Shown here: positions 34,067 through 43,955 of the stretch, in pieces
How positions within the stretch are numbered: the stretch's first letter is position 1
Layout: the number at the start of each line of letters is the position of its first letter
Assembly (NCBI RefSeq): GCF_014023275.1
Contig: NZ_CP054698.1
Span: 1,674,001 to 1,738,000 of the forward strand
Reading direction: 5' to 3'
Length of the DNA: 64,000 nt
Source: Nostoc edaphicum CCNP1411
GTDB lineage: Bacteria > Cyanobacteriota > Cyanobacteriia > Cyanobacteriales > Nostocaceae
Made by a program: the position numbers and the translations under genes
Notes under the pieces: model-generated
Told to the model about the DNA's origin: nothing
Seen by the model: only the letters and a program-made list of their open reading frames with translations
Database searches by the model: none

Positions 34067-37000
34067 TTATTCCCATGATTGAAATTCATCAATAGCGTTA
34101 CGAATTAAGGAAGTTATTTGAGCGCGACGGGTTTCAAAGTTGGCGGCGATATAAATCAGTAGGATGCCAACTAGCAAGCCAACAATCCATTTTAAAAAAG
34201 AGTACTGCAAACTGAAAATTACCGATTGATAGATAGTAGTAATTAAAAAAGTGGCTGTACCAATGTAAAGAAAAGCTCGGACTCGTAAAGCTAATCCGGC
34301 AAAAATGGCGATGAGGCTGAAAATTCCGGGTATCCAAGCTGTGTCTTGATTAAATAAAATTGCCCATCCACAAATTAAACCGCTACCTAGCACTCTCAGA
34401 ATATGACGAGCAACTTTATACTCTGGTAGCCTCAGTTGGGTATCTACTTGAGCAATATAAAGCAGTGATAACCCAATTGGTGTTACATACCACAAAGCAT
34501 CAGTTAGGCGTAAGGAATCAAACCAACGGAAAAGTGCCCAATCAATCAACGCTACACTGATATATGTAAAACGGATGTTTTCACCCACTTTTGCCAGGAA
34601 GATGTAAAATCCAGCTACGAGTACCAAAGTAATCGGGTAAGTTTGCAGTCTGGTTTCCCATAAAATTATCAGTGGTGTGATGTAAGCAGCAAGCTGCCAA
34701 GGTCTTTTTGACCAACCCCAACTTTCCCAAGGCAGAATGTACAGAAAATAGGCTACTACACAGGCGATCGCACCATTCCAAGGAACTAATGGCCCAGCCC
34801 AAAATTTTCCTACTGCTGTCTCGCGCCAATAAACCCTCATACCGGCTACCTCTAATAACCCAAGGTAAACCCACATCTCGGCGATTGTGATTCCTCCGAA
34901 GATACGGGGGGAAGTCTGCGAATTTCGTCCCTGAAAGATGGCATAACGAATCAAAAATACCCCCGTTCCCAATCCCACCAAACGGTTAACTCCAATAGGA
35001 AGAGGAATGGCAGCCATTAATAAACAGCTACTCCAAGCCCAGTGAATATGGGCAATTCCTTTCAATTCTTGAGGAGTTAAGCGTAAGTAGCTAACAAGCC
35101 AAGGAGACAAAATGCGGTAAGCATACATGATACTGGCGCCAAGAGCAGACATGGCAATCAATCCATCACCTAATGCTCCTCCTGAAGCTTGCAACATTTG
35201 ATAGAACAAAAGTTCATAAGCAGAAATTGATACGCCAATAATTCCTAAGTACAGCAGGGGTTTAAAGTTCTCGCGTCGTCGCCCCACGCCAATAATAATT
35301 AAAGCTACACCCAAGGAATATAAACCAGTCCACTCGGTGAAGGTGTTCAAACGTAGCAATACACTGAATGCGCCATAAATTAATGGCAAAATGTGAAAAC
35401 TGCTAGGAAGCCTTTCTAATTGATGGCGTCGCCGCCACCACTCTCCGAAAAGTTGAGCAATTAAACCTAATGCGATATTTGCGATCGCTATCCTAACAAT
35501 TGATCGTTCCCCAAATCCCAACACCTGAGCAGTCAACAATTCCAAACACCAACCGATGCCATAAAATGCCCAATTGGTCGGTTCGCGCCAACTGCGATAA
35601 ACAATGGCTGCCAAAGCGATCGCAGTGGCAATTAAGTACAAAAATCCTGAAGTAGCAAACCCTCGGTAAATCAGCACTGAATATAGTGTCAAACCGAACA
35701 ACTCAAAACCACACAAGGCGATCGCCCATTTATCACTTGCGGCTGCATAAATAACTCCTAATTCGTTACCGCGTTGGCTCAAAACTGTCCGCACTAACCA
35801 TAGACTTAGGGTTGCGATCGCTCCTACAACAAACCAACCAGCTAGGGCGAGGCGAGGTAAACCAGGCACACCAGCCCATAGCAGCGCTGCAATGAAACTC
35901 AGAGCAAAGCCTTCAGTAATTACCGCAGATGTTTGGTTTCGCAAATAGCGCGTATTTGCAAACATCAATCCTGCACCCATAGCCAAACCGATTAATCGAG
36001 TTCCTGGTAGCTGTAAAGTAAGTAACTGGGCAACTGCCACAGCCAAGACACTCAAGTAACGGCTAGGAATTTGACGCTCGATAATTGTCCGATTGGCAAC
36101 ACCTGTGAGAGCTAAAGGCGTAACTAGCCATAAGACTCCCCAATGAGCTTGGCTATCAGGTATGCCATACCAAGATGATTCTGCATTTATCCACAATAAG
36201 AAAAAACTAGCGGCGGCTAACCCTAAACCGATATCCCATGCACTACGTCGCCATTGTCCATCGCTCAGGCTAAATCCCCATTCTGCAACCATTAAAGCTA
36301 ATAAAATACTTGCCCAGGCTTGATTAGTTAGGGTTGGTAACAGCCAGTTAATGGTGGAGCAAAATGTCAGCACCCCCATAATGTGAGTTAGATACACCAG
36401 GGGAAGAGAGGGGGAAGAATCAATGGAGTGGCGTTTGGTGACGAATGCGAGAGTGGCGGTAGAAAATAGCAGGTTTAGCGATCGCAATGTGGGGTTTACT
36501 AAAGCGATCGTTGTTAAAAAAGTTCCAAATAAGAGGGTGAGGAGTTCGCCAAATTTAGCTAATTCTCGATTTTGCCTGCGATACAAGCTATCTGTGAGCG
36601 CCACCATCAAAACTACGTAGGGAAATAAAGCGACACCAAGTAACGCCCAAGGTTCATTTTGAGAATTGGTGAGTTGAGTACCAGTTGCGATCGCTAATTT
36701 CTGGAAGCTATCAGGTACTAATCGCCAACCTAGCCAAATCGTCTGTAAGCCAATGACGAAAACCGCTGCGAAGTCTACCTTTAAACTGTAGCGCCACAAG
36801 CGACTTCCCACAAACCACAAACCCAAACCACTCACAGCGATCGCTTGCCAAGGATAATTAACTACCGAAACCAGCCAACCCAGAAAGATTAAAATGCCAC
36901 CGAGTTTTTCCCAGAGTAAGAGGGATGAGGGGGATGGGGGAGATGAGGGAGATGAGGAAGATGAGGAGGATATTAATGTTACTGCCCTCTCCCATCCCCG

Positions 37001-38014
37001 CTGTACCAACCAAGTCACTAACCAGCCACAAATACCAATAGCTAACCCCAACTGGGTAACATTTACCCCAGCAACAAAAATTGCCCGTACTAGCAGAACT
37101 ATCAAAGCATAAATAATTACAGCAGCAGACAAAGTAATATTTAAGCTCCTGCCATCGCTTCCATCTTGCTTGCTGACAGTATTCGGCTGTTGGTAAATAT
37201 TGTGATAGACGGTAATAATAGTTGTGCCGATCATTGCCACATAAACGGCAATCAAGGGAAATCCTCTTAATTGCCAACCCCAATGCAGATAACTCAGCCC
37301 CAAAATATTTGCTAAAGGTAATTTGCCAGTATGTAAATTGGCAAAAATAGTCCGATTTTTGGAGAGTAAAACAGTTATAGCAGTGAGAATCGGCGAGGCG
37401 ATCGCAACCACAATCCAATCCACAGGATTTTGCCACAACCGAAAGCTATCCATTGCCCAAAAATTTACTGGCACTAACAAAAGCGTGACAATCAGCAAAG
37501 TTTGCGCTGTCAATCTGAGGTTATTTTGCCTAGTCACCCAAAAGCTTAACCCCCAAAAACTCAAAGTATAAGCAAATAAAACTCCATACTGTCCAGAAGC
37601 GGGAAACCTCTCCCACTGACTTGCAGCCAGTACCCCAGAAGATACCACTACCAGAAATACCCCTAGAAAAAGCAGCCAACGGACACTCAGTTCTGCCCCC
37701 AAGGACTGCAACATTGTGCTGATAAAGTTGGGTTGAGCTGCTTTTGGTTGCGGTTGTCTACGGCTACTAGATTGTAAAGCTGCTGTAGGCAACTGCTGTA
37801 CGGGTTCGTAAGTTGCAAATACTACCTTGTTTTTAGCTTTAGCCTGGGTTTGCAACACCACCGGACACACCAGAAACTCTCGGCATAGCTGCCTAACTTG
37901 GGTATCGGATATCAAACCTAAGCGCAGCCATATATCTAATCCTTCTAATAACTGAGGATGGGAGGATGGCAGTGTGATTTCAAATTTTAGTGGGCGCTCA
38001 AGGGGCGATGACAT
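34067..38014 (-). CDS. Very large multipass membrane protein (DUF2157-like), function unknown
   Basis: About 1315 residues with a soluble N-terminal domain (PLLEGLDIWLRLGLISDTQV-type start, resembling the DUF2157 N-terminus). A Gln/Pro/Ser linker and then some 35-40 hydrophobic helices follow, with no long soluble loops. I recognise no catalytic motif. One loop is a serine run (SSSSSSPSSPPSPSS) encoded by a GATGAGG-type tandem repeat at 36905-36975. The start at ATG 38014 (MSSPLERP) is chosen because the upstream 24 residues look like translated leader; 38086 is the alternative. It lies 13 bp downstream of nothing but just before the RluA gene on the same strand. Confidence 0.78.
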   Translation of the reverse strand: MSSPLERPLKFEITLPSSHPQLLEGLDIWLRLGLISDTQVRQLCREFLVCPVVLQTQAKAKNKVVFATYEPVQQLPTAALQSSSRRQPQPKAAQPNFISTMLQSLGAELSVRWLLFLGVFLVVVSSGVLAASQWERFPASGQYGVLFAYTLSFWGLSFWVTRQNNLRLTAQTLLIVTLLLVPVNFWAMDSFRLWQNPVDWIVVAIASPILTAITVLLSKNRTIFANLHTGKLPLANILGLSYLHWGWQLRGFPLIAVYVAMIGTTIITVYHNIYQQPNTVSKQDGSDGRSLNITLSAAVIIYALIVLLVRAIFVAGVNVTQLGLAIGICGWLVTWLVQRGWERAVTLISSSSSSSPSSPPSPSSLLLWEKLGGILIFLGWLVSVVNYPWQAIAVSGLGLWFVGSRLWRYSLKVDFAAVFVIGLQTIWLGWRLVPDSFQKLAIATGTQLTNSQNEPWALLGVALFPYVVLMVALTDSLYRRQNRELAKFGELLTLLFGTFLTTIALVNPTLRSLNLLFSTATLAFVTKRHSIDSSPSLPLVYLTHIMGVLTFCSTINWLLPTLTNQAWASILLALMVAEWGFSLSDGQWRRSAWDIGLGLAAASFFLLWINAESSWYGIPDSQAHWGVLWLVTPLALTGVANRTIIERQIPSRYLSVLAVAVAQLLTLQLPGTRLIGLAMGAGLMFANTRYLRNQTSAVITEGFALSFIAALLWAGVPGLPRLALAGWFVVGAIATLSLWLVRTVLSQRGNELGVIYAAASDKWAIALCGFELFGLTLYSVLIYRGFATSGFLYLIATAIALAAIVYRSWREPTNWAFYGIGWCLELLTAQVLGFGERSIVRIAIANIALGLIAQLFGEWWRRRHQLERLPSSFHILPLIYGAFSVLLRLNTFTEWTGLYSLGVALIIIGVGRRRENFKPLLYLGIIGVSISAYELLFYQMLQASGGALGDGLIAMSALGASIMYAYRILSPWLVSYLRLTPQELKGIAHIHWAWSSCLLMAAIPLPIGVNRLVGLGTGVFLIRYAIFQGRNSQTSPRIFGGITIAEMWVYLGLLEVAGMRVYWRETAVGKFWAGPLVPWNGAIACVVAYFLYILPWESWGWSKRPWQLAAYITPLIILWETRLQTYPITLVLVAGFYIFLAKVGENIRFTYISVALIDWALFRWFDSLRLTDALWYVTPIGLSLLYIAQVDTQLRLPEYKVARHILRVLGSGLICGWAILFNQDTAWIPGIFSLIAIFAGLALRVRAFLYIGTATFLITTIYQSVIFSLQYSFLKWIVGLLVGILLIYIAANFETRRAQITSLIRNAIDEFQSWE

Positions 38015-38202
38015 AAGCGGCGGCAGTATAACTATATACTTAATTGTGATTTTAATTAAAGTATATTTTGGCTCTAATTGTGCCACTTATTCGGCGAATT
38101 GATATTAATTTTTAATCTACGAGGGATATTCAAATACCAACTGTCTGCTTTTAGGTTCCACTTTGTAGTCTCTCAACCGCTAAATGTGCCCGTATCCTTA
38201 TT

Positions 38203-39795
38203 TTAGTTAGGTTTTGTTATTTTCCAGAGATAGTCGTTTACCTGCTGTAACTTTGAGTTATAAACTTTTTCAACTCCAGCCTTCAAGAAGTCAGATGGCT
38301 CGTACAAGAACAAAAATATATCACTAAAGCCATTAGTAATCTCTGGTAACTGATTTTTTCCTACGATTTGAAATCGCACTTTTGGATCAACTAAGTAACC
38401 AAGTATTTGTATTGGTGGAAGTAAGTTATTATCATCACTAATTAAAAGCGGTTTATTAGCTTGATTAACAATGTTAGCAATTTTAGGATATTCTTGGTAT
38501 TTTTCAGGAAATTGGTTCCACCAAATCTTAGATTGAGAGTGGATTGTACAAGATATAATTCCGCCGATAATTACCATAAATGCTAAAAATGACCAGAGCT
38601 TTTTTTGCCAAGTTTTAGTATAAATAGATGTGATCTTAGTGGTAAATAGGTAAGCAACAGCTAACTGTATACCTAAAACGGAAGGAAGTGTATATCTACT
38701 AGTAGCATATCGCTTTTGAAAGACGAAATCTGTTATCAATAGGGGAACCCCTAATGCTCCAATCAAAGTTAAGACAAATAACCAAACTTCTTTAGAGGTT
38801 CTTCGACAAAGAAAATAAATTGAATAGCTCATTAGAGCTAAAATAATTAAAATAAAAGGAATTAAGACGAGCTTAAGTTTTCCTGGATCGCTAGGGCTAA
38901 TACCTAAATCAATAAACGTGCGACTAAAGATACCAGCCCACCTTGCAGCTGATGTAAATAATGTTTGTTTAGCATTCGTCCAAGCTACTGCTTCTTCATG
39001 AGGGTTGGTAATAATAATCCAAATCCAAGGTACAAAAGTTATAAACCCCGCAAGCGATGCTAGCAGATAATAAATCAATGTTTTGCTCAATCGGAAACGT
39101 TCGATTGCAACTACATAAATTCCCTGTGCGAAAGCAACCAAGCTAAAAAATAGATGAGTATAAAACCCTAGTGGTAATGTTGCTGCATAAATTAACCAAC
39201 TAACCTTTGTTTTAAGGCGCATGGCTCGCAGCAGTGCTGCGCTTGATAATAAGATGGCTACTATCCCTAAACTGTATGCTCGTGCTTCTTGTGCATACAC
39301 GACATGAATCGGTGAAACGGCTACTAACCCGATGGCTATCCACCCTACTAGTGAAGACTCAAATAATTCTAGACATAGCCAATAAAGACAAGGAAAGGTG
39401 AACAGACTAATAAATACCGAAAAACTTCTAATCACTGCTACAGAATTGCCAAACAATTCTACCCAAAACCGGGCCATCAAAATGTATAGCGGCAAAATTT
39501 GTGAGTCTTCTATAATAATCCCTTTGATTGTATCAATTGTATTTTTCCCAGAATTAGGATACTGATACTTACGTAAATCTTCTATGTTGAGCAAACGACC
39601 ATTATTTAATTGCTCCTTCATTTCTGACTGCATATAGCCAGATGTGCGTAATGAGGAGAAAATCTCATCACCCCAATAAAGTTTTTGATCAAGATTAACG
39701 AAGCGAAAAAATACACCTATTACTACTAGGATAATTACTATAATACGTAACCAAGATTTAGGAATAATCCAGTTCTGCGGCGATTGCTTTTTCAT
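38203..39795 (-). CDS. Glycosyltransferase 39-type membrane protein
   Basis: A 530-residue protein with about 10-12 membrane helices. The first long loop has WGDEIFSSLR, the acidic DE motif that GT39/PMT and ArnT-like enzymes use for polyprenyl-phosphate-sugar donors. LVAVSPIHVVYAQEARAYSL near residue 160 is a common GT39/GT83 feature in cyanobacteria. It probably transfers a sugar from a lipid carrier to a protein or glycan on the periplasmic side; donor and acceptor are unknown. It is upstream of, and on the same strand as, the giant membrane protein gene, with a 188 bp gap. Confidence 0.82.
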   Translation of the reverse strand: MKKQSPQNWIIPKSWLRIIVIILVVIGVFFRFVNLDQKLYWGDEIFSSLRTSGYMQSEMKEQLNNGRLLNIEDLRKYQYPNSGKNTIDTIKGIIIEDSQILPLYILMARFWVELFGNSVAVIRSFSVFISLFTFPCLYWLCLELFESSLVGWIAIGLVAVSPIHVVYAQEARAYSLGIVAILLSSAALLRAMRLKTKVSWLIYAATLPLGFYTHLFFSLVAFAQGIYVVAIERFRLSKTLIYYLLASLAGFITFVPWIWIIITNPHEEAVAWTNAKQTLFTSAARWAGIFSRTFIDLGISPSDPGKLKLVLIPFILIILALMSYSIYFLCRRTSKEVWLFVLTLIGALGVPLLITDFVFQKRYATSRYTLPSVLGIQLAVAYLFTTKITSIYTKTWQKKLWSFLAFMVIIGGIISCTIHSQSKIWWNQFPEKYQEYPKIANIVNQANKPLLISDDNNLLPPIQILGYLVDPKVRFQIVGKNQLPEITNGFSDIFLFLYEPSDFLKAGVEKVYNSKLQQVNDYLWKITKPN

Positions 39796-40472
39796 GTATT
39801 TTCAATTTCCTCAAAGCCTTAATAAACGTGGGCAAAAAGTTATTATTACCGCTAGATTCGATTGATTCTTAACATACATATACTGTAGTTACAATACTAC
39901 TCTCAGAGGTATTGCAAGGTTTAAAACTATTTTATTTTTATGCCATTTAATCGCCAGACTCGGTTTGAGATTAACTCAGAAATTACAAATTAATATTACT
40001 ATTCTGCGAACTAAAATCACTAAGTGAAAAAACTCTATCTATATTTAATTTATAAAAGGTTATTCATCAATTTTTCATAGCCTGTTGGTAATGATAAAAG
40101 TAAACCTCTTGATATGTCTACAGAATGAGTTAGAAGGATTTTGCAGCTTTTAGCAAAACAACCTCATAATACATGCAATTGTTTATTTTTTATCCTATAG
40201 TATAAATTGATCAAAACATGAAATACTTGTGTTGAAAATAAAAATATTTCATAAAGTTTATATGAAAGTACTGTAAGTACGCATGTAAGTAGCGAAGATT
40301 CCCCAATTTCCGCACAGTTTGAAGGTGAGTAATGGGCTATCCGGGACTGGGTACTGGGGAAGAAAATACGAGTAAGATTCGGTTGGGATCTCAATCTCCT
40401 TCAAATTTTCCCAATCCCCAGTCCCTGATTCAAGAATTTATTTCTTGACGTAGCAATTGATTAGTTCAATTT
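39796..40472. other. 677 bp gap without a recognised gene
   Basis: An AT-rich divergent intergenic region between the GT39 gene and the methyltransferase gene. A short inverse pair CCCAATCCCCAGTCCCTG (about 40409-40427) and GGGACTGGGTACTGGGGAA (about 40341-40360) marks a possible repeat. I find no promoter pair I would defend and no RNA gene. Confidence 0.5.
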
Positions 40473-41150
40473 ATGGATCAGAACGAACAACGAATTCTTC
40501 ATTCATGGGTAGTGAATGCCAAACCGTGGACACGTATAGTTCGTGACAAGCTTCTTGAGAGCCGTGTTCTTGTCACAGATAGAGCGATTGTAGAAGCTGT
40601 AGTTGATTTTGAACCGAGAACGTTCTTGGATATCGGGTGTGGTGAAGGGTGGTTATGCCGTGAACTCTGGTATCGCGGGTTTAATGGCTGGGGAGTTGAT
40701 GCCATTAACAATCTTATCGAATCAGCACGGTACATGGGCGATATCCGCTTTGTTGTATCTTCGTATTCGGATCTTCCGTCACAGAGATTTGGCAGTATTA
40801 ACCAGTTCTCCTGCTTCATCTGCAACTTTTCCATTCTTGGGGAACGTGCTCTTGGTGAGATCGCTGAGGCAGGTCAGAGTATGTTGGAGTCTAAGGGCAA
40901 AATAATTATTCAAACACTTCATCCTCATCTTGTTTGTGGTGATTCTCCATATGAGAGTGGGTGGCGCGAAACTTCTTGGACAGGAGTCGGAGATGGGTCA
41001 TGTCATCCTGCTCCCTGGTACTTCAGAACAGTTGAATCATGGATTGCTGAGTTCCATCTCAGGAACTATCAATTATTAAAGTTACTGGAGCCGTCTCACC
41101 CCATAAGCAAAAAACCAGCTTCAATTATATTTATCTTTGAACGACAGTGA
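40473..41150 (+). CDS. Class I SAM-dependent methyltransferase
   Basis: A 225-residue Rossmann methyltransferase: motif I TFLDIGCGEGWLCREL near residue 51, acidic motif II end WGVDAINNLIESA near 73, and post-motif FICNFSILGERALGEI near 115. The C-terminal part (QTLHPHLVCGDSPYESGWRE) is of the kind seen in small-molecule methylases, but the substrate cannot be read. Flanks offer no operon; the next gene, a TauD-like dioxygenase, begins 200 bp downstream on the same strand. Confidence 0.83.
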   Translation: MDQNEQRILHSWVVNAKPWTRIVRDKLLESRVLVTDRAIVEAVVDFEPRTFLDIGCGEGWLCRELWYRGFNGWGVDAINNLIESARYMGDIRFVVSSYSDLPSQRFGSINQFSCFICNFSILGERALGEIAEAGQSMLESKGKIIIQTLHPHLVCGDSPYESGWRETSWTGVGDGSCHPAPWYFRTVESWIAEFHLRNYQLLKLLEPSHPISKKPASIIFIFERQ

Positions 41151-41352
41151 TTTTGAAAAAGGCAGAAGACAGGAAAATCCAGTAGTTTAAAATACGATAA
41201 TTGAATACTACGGTAAATCTATCGAGTTACAGTATGATTGTTTTCAACTGCGATCGCTTCCTTTGGTATCTTGCTTGCACTTAATGGCTACATACCAAAC
41301 GAAACGGACGAGTGCGAATACTGCCTTATGGATCAAACTATGGAGAATTCAC

Positions 41353-42321
41353 ATGAGCAACAAACACATTGAAGTCAAACAGGTAGCAGGTTTCATCGGT
41401 GCTGAAATCAGCGGAGTAGACCTGTCGCGTCCTTTGCACGATGATGCAGTCAAAGAAATTCGTCAAGCACTATTGAAGTGGAAAGTCGTGTTCTTTCGTG
41501 GTCAAAACATCGACCATGCTGCACAGGTTGCGTTCACGGCTCGTTTTGGCGAAGTGACCTACGCGCATCCGCACGAAGATGAGCCGATTGAAGGCTTCTC
41601 AGAAATTCTGCCCATTGACCGTAGCCGCTACGAACGCCGCAATGGTCTGCGCCGTTCCAGCTACGAGAGTCGCTGGCACACAGATGTGACAGCAGTTGTC
41701 AACCCGCCTGCGGCATCAATTTTGCGTGCGGTTAACGTTCCCAATTTCGGTGGTGACACACAATGGACTAATTTAGTTGCAGCCTACGAAGGTTTATCAG
41801 CACCTCTGCGGGCACTAGCAGACGGATTAAAAGCCGAACATCGCTTCAATGCGCGTTTGAATCTGCCTAGCAACAGCAAGATTGCCCAGCGCATAGCAGC
41901 CAATCCGCTAGTTTCAATTCACCCAGTAGTAAGAGTTCATCCTGAAACTGGTGAACGCGCATTATACGTGAACCCTGGCTTTACCTCGCACATTCTTGAC
42001 GTATCACGACAAGAGAGTGACCTGCTGCTTGAGTTGTTCTTCAACCAGATCACCAAACCAGCGTACACCACCCGCTTCCGCTGGAACAATGGTGACATTG
42101 CGTTCTGGGACAACCGCGCCACCTCGCATTTGGCCCCTCAGGATCTAGATCATCTGGAAGTCGAGCGTGTGCTCTATCGCACCACCATCACGGGGGATGT
42201 TCCAGTCGGGCCCGATGGTTTCCGATCGCAAGTGGTAGAAGGTGAAGCGTTCAGCAGCGAATTACCAACCATCTTGAAGAACAAAGCCGAGAAGTTGGAA
42301 GCAGTACCAGCGCTTTCATAA
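41353..42321 (+). CDS. TauD/TfdA-family Fe(II)/2-oxoglutarate dioxygenase
   Basis: A 322-residue enzyme with the 2-His-1-Asp facial triad: HTD in ESRWHTDVTAV near residue 115 and the distal His in FWDNRATSHLAP near 255. The 2-oxoglutarate Arg follows (VLYRTTITGD). The N-terminal VKQVAGFIGAEISGVDLSRP is typical of TauD and alkylsulfatase AtsK. It likely hydroxylates a sulfonate or sulfate ester to release sulfite or sulfate. The start at ATG 41353 follows GGAGAA; the frame extends 30 codons further but with no ribosome site. GC content is higher than in neighbours, so lateral origin is possible. Confidence 0.9.
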   Translation: MSNKHIEVKQVAGFIGAEISGVDLSRPLHDDAVKEIRQALLKWKVVFFRGQNIDHAAQVAFTARFGEVTYAHPHEDEPIEGFSEILPIDRSRYERRNGLRRSSYESRWHTDVTAVVNPPAASILRAVNVPNFGGDTQWTNLVAAYEGLSAPLRALADGLKAEHRFNARLNLPSNSKIAQRIAANPLVSIHPVVRVHPETGERALYVNPGFTSHILDVSRQESDLLLELFFNQITKPAYTTRFRWNNGDIAFWDNRATSHLAPQDLDHLEVERVLYRTTITGDVPVGPDGFRSQVVEGEAFSSELPTILKNKAEKLEAVPALS

Positions 42322-42333
42322 GCTACAGAGTGG

Positions 42334-42370
42334 TAAAGCGGGCTACGAAAAGATTTCGTAGCCCGCTTTA
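42334..42370. terminator. Perfect palindrome after the TauD-like gene
   Basis: TAAAGCGGGCTACGAAA and its exact complement TTTCGTAGCCCGCTTTA pair around a 3-base loop, 13 bp after the stop codon. The right arm ends CTTTA, not a long T run, so it is a strong hairpin terminator candidate, possibly bidirectional. Confidence 0.75.
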
Positions 42371-42513
42371 CCTATTCTGAGGTTTGGAATGTGATTCACC
42401 CTTGTTGTTTTTCGGGCATAAATTTACTGATATAGTTGGTTAAAAGTTGGTATATTTGCTACTATTTTACCTAACATCAATTTTATGCAAGAAACCTCTT
42501 AAACGCCTTTTTC

Positions 42514-43308
42514 ATGAAAAGAAGACAAATTTTTGGCTTTCTGGGTGTAGCGGTTGCTGGCTTGCTGCTAGCAATTGGTTTACCATTATTTACTCCTTCT
42601 CCTGTAATAGCACAGTCGAACACCAGCATACTTGTGTCCGCAGCCGCCAGTTTAAAAGATGCACTAGAAGAAATTAAGCCTTTGTACCAACAAAGTAAAT
42701 CAAATATCAATATTACTTATAACTTTGGGGCTTCTGGTGCCTTGCAGCAACAAATTGAGCAAGGTGCGCCAGCGGATATCTTTATTTCTGCTGCTAAAAG
42801 ACAAGTGGATGCTTTGGAAGAAAAAGGACTGTTGCTACCAGGTAGCCGTACTAACCTGGCAAATAACCGTCTAGTCTTGATTGTGGCTCAGGATGTTGTT
42901 GGCATTAGTAGCTTCTACAATTTAACAGACAGTAAGATTAGAAAAATTGCGATCGGTGAACCTAGAAGTGTGCCCGCCGGTCAATATGGTGAGCAAGTCT
43001 TAAAGAAATTGAACCTTTACGATCGGGTTAAGTCAAAATTGGTCTTTGCTAACAATGTGCGTCAAGTTTTGGCAGCTGTAGAAAGTGGTAACGCCGAAGC
43101 GGGTTTAGTTTATGCTACTGATGCTAGAATTTCCAACAAAGTAAAAGTAGTAGTCGCTGCGGATGATAAGTTTCACTCACCAATTGTCTATCCAGTAGCA
43201 ATAATTAAAAGTAGCAAAAATGCTTCTGCCGCCAAGGAATTTGTCCAGTTTCTATCTGACAGCCAAGCTAAAAATGTACTCAAAAAATATGGGTTTATTG
43301 TGCGTTAA
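42514..43308 (+). CDS. modA: Molybdate-binding protein ModA
   Basis: A periplasmic binding protein of 264 residues: a signal peptide (cleavage after VIA), then ILVSAAASLKDALEEI, NITYNFGASGALQQQIEQGAPADIFISA and GEPRSVPAGQYGEQVL, all diagnostic for ModA. It binds molybdate or tungstate and delivers it to the ModB permease. No modB or modC follows; the next 300 bp are a two-hairpin element and a small peptide gene, so ModA here is an orphan binding protein or its partners lie elsewhere. Molybdenum supports nitrate reductase and nitrogenase in these bacteria. Confidence 0.93.
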   Translation: MKRRQIFGFLGVAVAGLLLAIGLPLFTPSPVIAQSNTSILVSAAASLKDALEEIKPLYQQSKSNINITYNFGASGALQQQIEQGAPADIFISAAKRQVDALEEKGLLLPGSRTNLANNRLVLIVAQDVVGISSFYNLTDSKIRKIAIGEPRSVPAGQYGEQVLKKLNLYDRVKSKLVFANNVRQVLAAVESGNAEAGLVYATDARISNKVKVVVAADDKFHSPIVYPVAIIKSSKNASAAKEFVQFLSDSQAKNVLKKYGFIVR

Positions 43309-43355
43309 AGGAATAGAAAAATGAGATTAATGAGATTATAGCCATTTTCAATCAG

Positions 43356-43481
43356 GTGAGGTACAGGTATGCAAATAGACCTAACCCCCTAACCCCCAAC
43401 TCGTCGCGGGAAGGGGGAAAAATTCAAAGCCTCTCTCCTTTTAGGAGAGAGGTTTGGAGAGAGGTCAAAATTGTACTTCAC
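43356..43481. mobile_element. Two-hairpin MITE-like element, copy e
   Basis: The core CCTAACCCCCTAACCCCC... with hairpins CCCAACTCGTCGCGGG and CTCTCTCCTTTTAGGAGAGAG matches copies d and f. It sits between GTGAGGTACA (43356-43365) and the inverse of GTGAAGTACA (43472-43481). No target duplication is apparent. It lies between modA and the small peptide gene. Confidence 0.65.
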
Positions 43482-43613
43482 GCTTGTCGAGAACCACTAT
43501 AATGTCTGTTTAAAAAGCTTGTAAACACTAAGCTTTATAACTTTTGGTTGATGAGGTTGGCAAGCAATCGGACGAAAATTTTCCTAGACTTTCAAAAATA
43601 TCAGGGAAAAAGT

Positions 43614-43775
43614 ATGTCCCGAATCAAAATTACTGACTTGCAACCTAAAAATCAAGTTGAACAATGGGAACTATCTGAGGCAGATATAACCACAGTCATT
43701 GGAGGACTTGAAGTTAAACTTCTCGGTAATAGCATTGTAGATGCGACATTCGGGGGTTTTAGATTGACGCTTTAA
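43614..43775 (+). CDS. Small double-glycine leader peptide (bacteriocin/RiPP-precursor-like)
   Basis: A 53-residue peptide. The first 31 residues read like a leader: a conserved-looking MSRIKITDLQP start and then LSEADITTVIGG, matching the L(S/T)..E...V.GG pattern of double-glycine leaders cut by C39 peptidase transporters. The remaining 22 residues (LEVKLLGNSIVDATFGGFRL plus two) are short, Gly-containing and lack Cys. The start at ATG 43614 follows CAGGGAAAAA; the frame is open 22 codons further up. No maturation enzyme or C39 transporter is nearby, so export would need a distant system. Assignment rests on pattern alone. Confidence 0.6.
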   Translation: MSRIKITDLQPKNQVEQWELSEADITTVIGGLEVKLLGNSIVDATFGGFRLTL

Positions 43776-43819
43776 ATTTGGCAGCCGTACTAAGAAAAGC
43801 CCAAAAGCTTTTATCGCCT

Positions 43820-43890
43820 CGTTCCCAGCCCAAAGGCTGGGAATATCTTCTGAGAGGCTTTGCCTCGGTCAAGCCACTGGAGGCGGCAGC
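43820..43890. repeat. GTTCCCAGCC interspersed palindromic repeat, copy 2
   Basis: CTCGTTCCCAGCCCAAAGGC then TGGGAA, GAGAGGCTTTGCCTC and CTGGAGGCGGCAG match the pieces of the repeat at 30548-30665 in opposite orientation. It lies between the small peptide gene and the peroxiredoxin gene. Confidence 0.6.
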
Positions 43891-43955
43891 TAGGAGGGCT
43901 ACATCTTAACTTAGTACCGATTCGGGCTGAAGTCCCAAGTCTTGTTAATTTAGGT

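Noticed and set aside
40164..40394. Possible 76-residue gene upstream of the methyltransferase gene
   Set aside because: AT-rich chance frame overlapping a GGGACTGGG-type repeat, without start signals.
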